A stretch of 64,000 nt of DNA from Maribacter sp044594925. Its GTDB lineage: Bacteria > Bacteroidota > Bacteroidia > Flavobacteriales > Flavobacteriaceae. Shown in pieces: positions 40,769 to 48,819 of this stretch. The stretch's first letter is position 1; the number at the start of each line of letters is the position of its first letter. Position numbers and translations under genes: made by a program. The notes beneath the pieces were generated by a model, which was not told where the DNA came from, searched no databases, and saw only the letters and a list, made by a program, of their open reading frames with translations. The stretch covers positions 124,001 to 188,000 of the forward strand of contig NZ_CP138991.1 of NCBI RefSeq assembly GCF_044594925.1, read 5' to 3'.

Positions 40769-41905
40769 ATGAAGTTTGTAATTGCACCCGATAAATATAA
40801 GGGCTCTTTGACTGGGCTAGAATTCTGCGAAGCAGTATGCGAAGGCATGCAGGCTGTTTTTCCAGAAGCTTTAATTATGTATAAACCATTGGCCGATGGA
40901 GGTGATGGCACTTTGGCTGTTGTACGACATTACTTAGAAGCGGATACCATAAAAGTCCTTGTAAACGACCCGTTATTCCGAAAAAGAGAAGTAGAATATT
41001 TATTGTCAAAGGACAAACGAACGGCTTTTATAGAACTGTCAGAAGCTTCAGGATATAAATTACTACGTAAGGATGAGCTCAATTGTATGTCCACCACTAC
41101 TTTAGGCACGGGTGAACTTGTAGTAGATGCCTTAAATAGGGGCGCTAAGGAAATTATATTAGGTATTGGGGGTAGCGCTACTAATGATGGCGGTATGGGT
41201 ATTGCTGTTGCTTTAGGGTATGAGTTTTTAGATAGCAATAAAAATATTCTGAGCCCCGTTGGAGATCAGCTTATAAAGGTTAATGAAATACGAAAGAGCA
41301 ACCTTCACCCTAGACTTTCAGAAGTAAACATCAAAGTGGCCTGTGATGTTCGTAACCCTTTCTTTGGCACGAATGGGGCAGCATACATTTATGGACCTCA
41401 AAAAGGAGCAAGTAGGGAAGAAGTTGAATTCCTAGATAAAGGACTCCAACATTTCGCAACGATTATAAAGCAGCAATTTGGTATGGATATACAAAAAATC
41501 TCTGGCTCTGGTGCTGCTGGTGGTGTAGGTGGTGGTACAATTGTCTTTCTAAATGCGACGCTCCACTCCGGAATTGATTTAATTAAAGAGATTGCAGGTT
41601 TTGATGCGGCAATAGTAAACGCAGATTGGATAATAACCGGGGAGGGTAGATTGGATAGCCAAACACTCTCTGGAAAGACTATCGCCGGAGTTCTTGAATC
41701 CGCTAAAAAACGGCATATTCCCGTAGCGGCTTTATGTGGTGCTGTTGCATTATCGCCTGAGCATCAGGAAAAAATGGGTTTGACTTACGTGTGTGCTATC
41801 TTAAGGGATGTGTCTAATTTAGATCAGGTTATAGCTAAAAGCAAAGAAAATTTGGTTGCTGCTGCGTACAACTTTGCTAAACTGATAGAAGCTAATTGCC
41901 GTTAA
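40769..41905 (+). CDS. Glycerate 2-kinase (GarK/GlxK family)
   Basis: Phosphorylates D-glycerate, channelling it into glycolysis. The 378-residue protein starts MKFVIAPDKYKGSLTGLEFC, the GarK-type signature (not the GlyK/GLYCTK type). It also has LADGGDGTLAVV, IGGSATNDGGMGI and WIITGEGRLDSQTLSGKTIAG. These match the usual type and length. It is a single plus-strand gene that ends six bases before the convergent ypdA-like gene. Whether the product is 2- or 3-phosphoglycerate is not decided here; the family mostly gives 2-phosphoglycerate. Confidence 0.9.
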   Translation: MKFVIAPDKYKGSLTGLEFCEAVCEGMQAVFPEALIMYKPLADGGDGTLAVVRHYLEADTIKVLVNDPLFRKREVEYLLSKDKRTAFIELSEASGYKLLRKDELNCMSTTTLGTGELVVDALNRGAKEIILGIGGSATNDGGMGIAVALGYEFLDSNKNILSPVGDQLIKVNEIRKSNLHPRLSEVNIKVACDVRNPFFGTNGAAYIYGPQKGASREEVEFLDKGLQHFATIIKQQFGMDIQKISGSGAAGGVGGGTIVFLNATLHSGIDLIKEIAGFDAAIVNADWIITGEGRLDSQTLSGKTIAGVLESAKKRHIPVAALCGAVALSPEHQEKMGLTYVCAILRDVSNLDQVIAKSKENLVAAAYNFAKLIEANCR

Positions 41906-41911
41906 CATCTT

Positions 41912-42877
41912 TTAATGCTTATTGATAATATGCTGTACAATCATTCCTGCGTGAATTCTAGAATTTTCTATAAACCACTTGTGGGTTTCCATACCTCCAC
42001 AGATAACACCCGCTAGGTAAAGTCCTGCTATGTTACTTTCCATAGTTTCAGGATTGTAGTTCGGTAATCGTCTTTCATCTTCAGAAAGTTCAATACCTAG
42101 CTGTTCTAAAAACTCAAAATTGGGCATATACCCGGTAAGTGCAAGTACAAAGTCGTTGGGTAGTGCTACCTTACCCTCGCTCGTATTTAAATAAATTTCA
42201 TCCTGCGTTATTTCGGTTACGGTGCTATTGTAATAAGCCTTGATACTACCTTCTTTAATTCTATTGATAATATCTGGGCGAACCCAATACTTAACGCGTT
42301 GACCAACTTCTGGTCCACGGATAATGAGACTTACCTCTGCTCCTTTTCTCCAGCACTCCAAGGCAGCATCTATGGCCGAGTTGCTTGCGCCGATAACCGC
42401 AACTTTTTGTCCGGCGTAGAAATGGGGGTCCTTGTAATAGTGACTTACTTTGGGCAAGTCTTCACCAGGAATGTTGAGTAGGTTGGGGATGTCATAAAAA
42501 CCCGTGGCAAGAACAACATTCTTACTACTGTAATTACTTTTATTGGTGATTGTCTCAAAATGGTCACCGTCTTTACTAAGTGTGGTAACCTTTTCGAATA
42601 AATTAATGTTCAATTTGTTATTGGTAACGATTCTTCTATAGTATTCTAAGGCTTCGTCTCTTTTTGGTTTTGCTTCTTTGCTTATAAACGGAATGTTATC
42701 TATTTCTAATTTTTCCGAAGAAGAGAAAAATTGCATGTTATTTGGGTAATTAAATAGTGAGTTAACAATAGGTCCCTTTTCTAGAATTACGTAGGAGAGT
42801 CCTTTTTTTTGTGCTTCAAGTCCGCAGGCAATACCTATTGGCCCACCACCAACTATAATTAAGTCCAAAAGTTTCAT
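41912..42877 (-). CDS. YpdA-like FAD/NADPH bacillithiol disulfide reductase
   Basis: A 321-residue flavoprotein with the FAD-binding GGGPIGIACGLEA near residue 10 and a second Rossmann motif VIGASNSAIDAALECWRKGA for NADPH; there is no CxxC active site, in line with YpdA rather than thioredoxin reductase. YpdA (Bdr) reduces bacillithiol disulfide in Firmicutes; many Bacteroidota make bacillithiol and carry this protein. Its start overlaps the rpe stop by four bases, so the two are coupled. Confidence 0.85.
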   Translation of the reverse strand: MKLLDLIIVGGGPIGIACGLEAQKKGLSYVILEKGPIVNSLFNYPNNMQFFSSSEKLEIDNIPFISKEAKPKRDEALEYYRRIVTNNKLNINLFEKVTTLSKDGDHFETITNKSNYSSKNVVLATGFYDIPNLLNIPGEDLPKVSHYYKDPHFYAGQKVAVIGASNSAIDAALECWRKGAEVSLIIRGPEVGQRVKYWVRPDIINRIKEGSIKAYYNSTVTEITQDEIYLNTSEGKVALPNDFVLALTGYMPNFEFLEQLGIELSEDERRLPNYNPETMESNIAGLYLAGVICGGMETHKWFIENSRIHAGMIVQHIINKH

Positions 42878-43536
42878 TGTTCAGTTATTTCCTTAAGTTC
42901 TTTGATGGTTTGTGTGGGATTATCGCTTTTAAATACAAAGCTTCCTGCTACAAGTATATCGGCACCTGCATTGGTCAAGGCCTTAGCGTTAGAAGAGGTG
43001 ACACCACCATCAATCTCAATTAAAGTGGCAGTACCTTTCTTTTTAATTAACGCTTTTAACGCTTGTACCTTCTGATAGGTGTTTTCTATGAAAGATTGAC
43101 CACCAAAACCAGGATTTACACTCATAATACAAACAACGTCGATATCTTGAATACTATCTTCTAAAAGATGAACAGGAGTATGAGGATTAAGGGCTACTCC
43201 CGCTTTCATTTGAGCAGCTTTTATAGCTTGTAATGTTCTATGTAAATGGGTGCAAGCCTCATAATGCACTGTGAGGATGGAAGCTCCCAAATCTGCAAAA
43301 GTTTCAATATAGCGGTCTGGGTCTACAATCATTAAGTGCACATCCAACGGTTTGGTGGCATGCTTTGCTATCGCTTTTACAACGGGCATACCATACGAGA
43401 TATTGGGTACGAATACGCCATCCATAACATCGATATGGTGCCAATCCGCATCGCTTTTATTGACCATTTCAACATCGCGTTGTAAATTGCCAAAATCTGC
43501 CGCCAATAGAGACGGTGCAATTTTTATTTTACTCAT
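42874..43536 (-). CDS. rpe: Ribulose-phosphate 3-epimerase
   Basis: Interconverts ribulose 5-phosphate and xylulose 5-phosphate in the pentose phosphate pathway. The 220-residue TIM barrel has IAPSLLAADFGNL at the start, the catalytic DVMDG, LDVHLMI and the phosphate-binding VNPGFGGQ and IDGGV. A promoter with an exact -7 element lies 20 bases upstream. The downstream ypdA-like gene overlaps by four bases. Confidence 0.96.
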   Translation of the reverse strand: MSKIKIAPSLLAADFGNLQRDVEMVNKSDADWHHIDVMDGVFVPNISYGMPVVKAIAKHATKPLDVHLMIVDPDRYIETFADLGASILTVHYEACTHLHRTLQAIKAAQMKAGVALNPHTPVHLLEDSIQDIDVVCIMSVNPGFGGQSFIENTYQKVQALKALIKKKGTATLIEIDGGVTSSNAKALTNAGADILVAGSFVFKSDNPTQTIKELKEITEQ

Positions 43537-43555
43537 TATTTAAGACTATTTCCTA

Positions 43556-43563
43556 CAAAAATA
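43556..43563 (-). promoter_or_regulatory. Candidate -7 element of rpe
   Basis: On the minus strand TATTTTTG matches TAnnTTTG, 20 bases ahead of the rpe start. Confidence 0.5.
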
Positions 43564-43591
43564 GGGAATTGAAGGCTGTAATTTTGGAGAG

Positions 43592-46500
43592 TTAGCCTTC
43601 AATTGATTTTACACCTGCTTTTTGCAGTTCCTTGTTTATTTTAGAAAGGTTTTTAGTCATAATGCTTTTAAGATCTGTCATATGCGTATTGAGCTCCTTA
43701 GACAATTCTTTAAATACTTTATAAGCGCCATCCGTTGGTTTTGCCTCTCCGTTTTCCATACTTCTCCGTAAAGATGCCAATCTATTGTTTAACCTAATAG
43801 GAAAGTTCAAAGGATCTTGTCCTGATTGATTTTTCACTTGGTACAAAGCTTCTTCTATAGCCGATAATTCATTTAAAAAGGGAGTTATGGTCTTTTTATA
43901 AGTGTTGGTTGAAAGTTTGGCTTTGTGTGCTGATAGATGCTTTTTTATCGCTCTTATCCGAATCACTGATTCGTTTGCCATAGAAGTCTTTTGCATGATT
44001 TTGTTCGCAAGCTCAAACTGTTCGTCTAAATCTTCCTTTGTAATCCCCTTTAGGTTGGGATTTATAGTGACCTTAAAAGGATAGGTTTTTTCATAGTCTT
44101 TTGTTTTCATACGAATTTTGTAGTCGCCAATAGGTGCTTTGGGTCCTCTTGTTGGTCTTGCACTCCAAATAATCATTCCTTCAAATTCAGTAGCGCCGGG
44201 ATATCTCAGGTCCCAACTAAAGGTATTAAGGCCTTTTGCCGTGGTAGGTTTTGTAGAACCTCCTTTTTTCCACCAGGGAATATCGGGATCTTCCTTATAT
44301 TCGGTCTTACTACCAGTAAAAGTGTCTATGAGATTATCGTTGGCATCTAGGACTTCAAAGGTTATCGTGTCTAATTGCTCTTTTAAATAATATTGAACGG
44401 AAGCTTCTGAAATTCCTCTAATTGCATCAGTGGGCTTAAAAAGGACAGCAGATTGATTCCTCATTTCTGGCCGGTATTGCCTTATAGGTTGAATATCGTC
44501 TAAAATCCAAAAGCCTCTGCCGTGAGATCCCAGAACAACATCATTATCTTTTATTACTAGGTCGCGAATTGGAGTGTCTGGTAGTTCTAATTGTATACTT
44601 TGCCATAGTTCACCATCGTTTAAGGAAAAATAAACGCCATGTTCAGTAGCTAAAAACAGTAGGCCTTCTCTTATGTGATCTTCTCGTATTGCCCTAGCGA
44701 AATGGCCGTCCTGGATTCCGCTAACAATTTTTGTCCATGTTTTACCGTAGTCATGTGTTTTGAAAACGTAGGGTTGACGGTCATCTACCTGATATCTATT
44801 TGCTGCTACGAATAAGGTTCCGGGACGGTGTTTGGATTCATCGATAATACTGACACGTGAAAATTTTGGAAGGTCTTTTGGGGTAATATCCTCCCAACTA
44901 GTGCCTCCATTACGTGTTATGTGAATTTTTCCATCGTCAGAACCGGCCCAAATAGTATTGATGTCGTGAGTTGATGGCGCTAATGCAAAAACCGTGGCGT
45001 AAATTTCAGGACCATTCATGTCCATTGTTATAATACCTCCAGTTTTCCCCAGAGTTTCAGGGTCGGCATAAGTAAGGTCTGGGCTAATTTTCTCCCAAGA
45101 TTGTCCGTCATTGGTCGTTTTCCAAACATGTTGAGAGCAAGTATACATAATTTTTGGGTCTTGTGGTGCAAACATGATTGGGAAGGTCCATTGCCATCTT
45201 TCTGGTAATGCACTAGCTGGCTCACCGGAGAAGAATCTAGGATATACTTGTATATCCCTTGTTTGTCCATTACTTCGGTCGTATCGCGTTAAAAGTGCTC
45301 CTTGGCTCCCGGCATAAAAAATATCTTTGTCAACGGGATGTTGTGTAATCCAGCCGCTTTCACCACCACCTACTGCATAATACCATCCCTTGTTCGGGCC
45401 GCGGGCAAGCATATGGTCCCAGCCATCGCTTGGCATGGCAAGCGTACTATTGTCTTGCTGTGCTCCGGCTACATGGTAAGGTACATCACTAGTCGTCATC
45501 ACATGGTAAAATTGCGACGTTGGATAATCTTGCTCCGTCCAGCTCTTTCCACCGTTGATACTAACGTTTCCGCCACCGTCATTGGAGTTAATCATACGGT
45601 CGGGATTATTAGGGTCTATCCAAAGGTCGTGGTTGTCTCCGTGGGGTACTTTTATGGTAGTGTCAAATGTTTTACCGCCATCGGTAGATTTGTAAAAACC
45701 TGTATTTAAGCAGTATACCGTTTCCTTATCTAGTGGGTCTGCATAAATTCGTGAGTAATAGAACGCGCGTTGACGTAATTTGCGCTCCTCATTAGTTCTT
45801 GTCCAGGTTTTACCTGCATCATCAGATCTAAATACGCCTCCTTCATTTGCTTCTACGATGGCCCAAACACGATTAGAATCTACAGGAGAAACAGTGACAC
45901 CTATTTTTCCGATTGGTCCTGCCGGCATTCCTGTATTTGAAGTTAAATCTGTCCAGTTAGTCCCGCCATCACTAGATTTCCATAATTTAGAGTCGCCTCC
46001 GCCGCCCCACATTTTCCAAGCTTTTCGTTGTACTTCCCAAGTGCTTGCATAAATTACTTCTGGATTGGTACGATCTATAATTAAATCTACAGCACCCGCT
46101 TTTGCACTCACGTATAATACTTTTTCCCAGTTGGCGCCCCCATCCGTACTTTTGAATACGCCACGTTGCTCATTGTCTCCGTAGGGATGACCTAAAGCTG
46201 CGACATAAACGATATCAGGATTTGTAGGGTGAATTCTGATGCGTGCTACGGCCTGTGTTTGTTCGAGCCCTAAATGTTTCCAGGTTTCGCCGCCATCTTC
46301 TGTTTTGTAAACACCATCTCCTTGGGTTATACTTCCCCGTAATTGTACCTCGCCCATACCTATATAAACAATATCCGGATTGGTCTCTGCAACCGCAACC
46401 GCACCAACAGAGGAACTTGTTACTTGACCATCGGTTACAGGCTTCCATTCGGTACCTCCATCAACAGTTTTCCATAGCCCACCACCTGTGGCACCGAAAT

Positions 46501-46699
46501 AATACTCATTGGGTCTGCTTGGGCTGCCAGCTGAACCTAAAGAACGGCCGCCGCGGTTGGGGCCAATATTCCTCCATTCAAGACCTTCGTAGAATGAGGG
46601 AGGAATGGCTTTATCCATTTTTTCGGATAAAGACTGGCCTTTTTGAGCTTGTAAGAGCGCGCAAAATAAAATAGTTATAAGTAGAAGGTTCTTTTTCAT
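43592..46699 (-). CDS. Large secreted BNR/sortilin-like beta-propeller protein
   Basis: A 1035-residue exported protein (signal peptide MKKNLLLITILFCALLQAQ). Residues about 40-730 contain repeated BNR/Asp-box motifs such as STDGGANWEK, SSDGGTNWTD, SDDAGKTWTR, STDGGKTFDT and THDYGKTWTK, which fold into beta-propellers like VPS10/sortilin or glycoside hydrolase family 74. The C-terminal third (about 740-1035) has an Ig-like FTFxV segment and a helical, Lys-rich tail. Similar proteins are called glycosyl hydrolases without proof; I see no family 74 catalytic pair that I can assign. The region upstream (46700-46906) is AT-rich and shows nothing definite. Confidence 0.8.
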   Translation of the reverse strand: MKKNLLLITILFCALLQAQKGQSLSEKMDKAIPPSFYEGLEWRNIGPNRGGRSLGSAGSPSRPNEYYFGATGGGLWKTVDGGTEWKPVTDGQVTSSSVGAVAVAETNPDIVYIGMGEVQLRGSITQGDGVYKTEDGGETWKHLGLEQTQAVARIRIHPTNPDIVYVAALGHPYGDNEQRGVFKSTDGGANWEKVLYVSAKAGAVDLIIDRTNPEVIYASTWEVQRKAWKMWGGGGDSKLWKSSDGGTNWTDLTSNTGMPAGPIGKIGVTVSPVDSNRVWAIVEANEGGVFRSDDAGKTWTRTNEERKLRQRAFYYSRIYADPLDKETVYCLNTGFYKSTDGGKTFDTTIKVPHGDNHDLWIDPNNPDRMINSNDGGGNVSINGGKSWTEQDYPTSQFYHVMTTSDVPYHVAGAQQDNSTLAMPSDGWDHMLARGPNKGWYYAVGGGESGWITQHPVDKDIFYAGSQGALLTRYDRSNGQTRDIQVYPRFFSGEPASALPERWQWTFPIMFAPQDPKIMYTCSQHVWKTTNDGQSWEKISPDLTYADPETLGKTGGIITMDMNGPEIYATVFALAPSTHDINTIWAGSDDGKIHITRNGGTSWEDITPKDLPKFSRVSIIDESKHRPGTLFVAANRYQVDDRQPYVFKTHDYGKTWTKIVSGIQDGHFARAIREDHIREGLLFLATEHGVYFSLNDGELWQSIQLELPDTPIRDLVIKDNDVVLGSHGRGFWILDDIQPIRQYRPEMRNQSAVLFKPTDAIRGISEASVQYYLKEQLDTITFEVLDANDNLIDTFTGSKTEYKEDPDIPWWKKGGSTKPTTAKGLNTFSWDLRYPGATEFEGMIIWSARPTRGPKAPIGDYKIRMKTKDYEKTYPFKVTINPNLKGITKEDLDEQFELANKIMQKTSMANESVIRIRAIKKHLSAHKAKLSTNTYKKTITPFLNELSAIEEALYQVKNQSGQDPLNFPIRLNNRLASLRRSMENGEAKPTDGAYKVFKELSKELNTHMTDLKSIMTKNLSKINKELQKAGVKSIEG

Positions 46700-46906
46700 T
46701 TTATTATTTTTAAAAGATGCTATTATAATAGTCCATTTTAGGAGTTATTAAATTAACATAATTTACCCATTTCTTAGCATCTTAATCCTTGATTTTTTTA
46801 TACTATAATATAGCATAGGAAAAGTTTTGTGACATTAGGGGAAACCATATTCGTTATTCTATTTTAAGGGCTTTATATGTGCCTTATTGTAATAAGTAAT
46901 CCATAT

Positions 46907-47362
46907 TTAGATGGAAAGTTGGCGTAAACCTTCATAAACGGCAATAGCCACAGCGTTCGCTAAATTTAGGCTTCTTATCTGTGAAGCTTTTAGCGGAATT
47001 TTGGCTACAACTGTATTCTTTGCAGATAAAAGTGACTTTGGGAGCCCTACGGATTCCTTTCCAAAGATTAAAAATAAATTTTCCGAATACTCAATTTCCC
47101 AATGGGTCTTTTTACCATGTGAAGAGAAAAAAACCATTTCTTTATGGCCATGCATTTTAAAGAATTCCTCTTGGTTTTCATATATGGATACGGAAATGTG
47201 TTTCCAATAATCCAGCCCAGCTCTTTTTAGTTTCTTGTCCGTTAATTCAAATCCGAATGGCTTTACTAAATGTAATTTTGAACCTGAAGCTAAGGCCAAC
47301 CTTCCTATATTTCCAGTATTATTTGGAATCTCGGGCTCAATTAAAACGATATTTAATGGCAT
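46907..47362 (-). CDS. trmL: tRNA (cytidine(34)-2'-O)-methyltransferase TrmL-like
   Basis: A 151-residue SPOUT methyltransferase. The start MPLNIVLIEPEIPNNTGNIG and the C-terminal knot region IPLKASQIRSLNLANAVAIA are those of TrmL, which methylates the wobble ribose of certain tRNA-Leu. No RNA-binding extension is present, as in TrmL. The gene precedes the next small gene on the same strand by three bases, reading from the right. Confidence 0.88.
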   Translation of the reverse strand: MPLNIVLIEPEIPNNTGNIGRLALASGSKLHLVKPFGFELTDKKLKRAGLDYWKHISVSIYENQEEFFKMHGHKEMVFFSSHGKKTHWEIEYSENLFLIFGKESVGLPKSLLSAKNTVVAKIPLKASQIRSLNLANAVAIAVYEGLRQLSI

Positions 47363-47365
47363 TAT

Positions 47366-47578
47366 CTATTTGATGGATTTTAAATATAATTCTTCTACTT
47401 TCTTTCTTGCCCAAGGTGTCCTTCTAAGAAATTTTAAACTCGACTTTATAGAAGGATTACTTTTAAAGCAATTAATATTTATTTGACCCGCCAAATCTTC
47501 CCATGTATACTTTTGTGTAAGATGTTCCATAATAGCTGACAGTTTTACACCGTGTAATGGATTATTGGGCTGTTGCAT
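47366..47578 (-). CDS. VF530/DUF2132 small DNA-binding-like protein
   Basis: A 70-residue basic protein starting MQQPNNPLHGVKLSAIMEHL and ending FLRRTPWARKKVEELYLKSI, the VF530 (DUF2132) signature. The solved family member from Vibrio has a DNA-binding-like helical fold, but its role is unknown. It is upstream of trmL with only three bases between them. Confidence 0.85.
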   Translation of the reverse strand: MQQPNNPLHGVKLSAIMEHLTQKYTWEDLAGQININCFKSNPSIKSSLKFLRRTPWARKKVEELYLKSIK

Positions 47579-47641
47579 TTTTTTATGAATTAGATAAACA
47601 AATTACCTAACAATTTTTTTCTGTTAAGGTATATAATGAAA

Positions 47642-47666
47642 AAACTCCGGTAATCAGCCGGAGTTT
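47642..47666 (-). terminator. Terminator downstream of the sigma factor gene
   Basis: 9-bp stem AAACTCCGG / CCGGAGTTT with loop TAATCAG. On the minus strand a T-run follows, so it ends the sigma gene transcript. Confidence 0.8.
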
Positions 47667-47794
47667 ATTCATCAATCAAAAAACGAACAGTCATGATAAA
47701 CTGTTGTTACCGTTAAAATTACAACTTATATGCCAAATTTCCAATTTAAGAATTGTTTAACAGGCAAATCAGTGCAAATTTTTACTTTTTGCGC

Positions 47795-48658
47795 TTATCC
47801 TAGATAAGTTTTCAAGATTTTACTTCTAGAAGTATGCTTTAGCCTACGAATAGCCTTTTCTTTTATTTGACGTACCCTTTCCCTTGTAAGGTCAAAGGTT
47901 TCGCCAATTTCTTCCAATGTCATTGAATGCTGACCTGCAAGACCAAAGTATAAGCGAATTACATCTGCCTCTCTTGGCGTTAATGTTTCTAATGCTCGCT
48001 CTATTTCCGTTCTTAAGGATTCATGTAATAATTCCCTATCCGGGTTTGGAGACTCACCACTACGTAATACATCATAAAGGTTAGAATCTTCACCATCAAT
48101 CAGTGGCGCATCCATGGATACGTGCCTTCCTGAGTTTTTTAAAGATTGTTTTACATCATCAACAGTCATATCTAACTCCTTTGCAATTTCTTCAGGAGAA
48201 GGCATTCTTTCGTGCGCTTGCTCTAGAAATGCAAATGTCTTGTTGATTTTATTGATAGAACCAATTTTGTTTAATGGCAAACGAACAATCCTAGACTGTT
48301 CTGCTAATGCCTGTAATATAGATTGACGGATCCACCATACGGCGTAGGATATAAATTTAAATCCCCGCGTCTCGTCAAAACGCTGTGCAGCTTTAATCAG
48401 ACCAAGGTTTCCCTCGTTGATTAAATCCGGTAAAGTAAGTCCTTGGTTTTGGTACTGCTTGGCAACTGAAACCACGAATCTGAGGTTGGCCTTTGTAAGT
48501 TTTTCAAGAGCGATCTGGTCGCCTGCCTTGATGCGTTGTGCCAACTCTACTTCTTCATCAGCGGTAATCAAGTCCACTTTTCCAATTTCTTGTAAGTACT
48601 TGTCCAAAGATGCGGTCTCCCTATTGGTGACCTGTTTTGTAATCTTAAGCTGTCTCAT
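47795..48658 (-). CDS. rpoD: Primary RNA polymerase sigma factor RpoD/SigA, short form
   Basis: Principal sigma factor that directs RNA polymerase to housekeeping promoters. The 287-residue protein starts directly with region 1.2 (SLDKYLQEIGKVDLITADEE) and lacks the acidic region 1.1 and the long non-conserved insertion of proteobacterial RpoD. Region 2 has LPDLINEGNLGLIKAAQRFD and FKFISYAVWWIRQSILQALA, region 4 LEEIGETFDLTRERVRQIKE. Bacteroidota sigma factors of this form recognise TTG-N17-TAnnTTTG, which matches several elements marked here. Confidence 0.95.
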   Translation of the reverse strand: MRQLKITKQVTNRETASLDKYLQEIGKVDLITADEEVELAQRIKAGDQIALEKLTKANLRFVVSVAKQYQNQGLTLPDLINEGNLGLIKAAQRFDETRGFKFISYAVWWIRQSILQALAEQSRIVRLPLNKIGSINKINKTFAFLEQAHERMPSPEEIAKELDMTVDDVKQSLKNSGRHVSMDAPLIDGEDSNLYDVLRSGESPNPDRELLHESLRTEIERALETLTPREADVIRLYFGLAGQHSMTLEEIGETFDLTRERVRQIKEKAIRRLKHTSRSKILKTYLG

Positions 48659-48768
48659 TACTGTAAATTAAGTTCAATTGCATAGACTGCATATACTTAT
48701 ACGTAAAAAAGTCTCAAATGTTACAAATAAGTGTAAAAAAACTCTTTTTTCCGTTGAACAGCATAAAA

Positions 48769-48796
48769 AAAGCCCCAACGTAAATGTTGGGGCTTT
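48769..48796 (-). terminator. Terminator of the pnp gene
   Basis: 11-bp stem AAAGCCCCAAC / GTTGGGGCTTT with loop GTAAAT. The A-run on the left gives a T-run after the stem on the minus strand. Confidence 0.85.
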
Positions 48797-48819
48797 CTGT
48801 ATTTTACAAGGAAAAGCGC

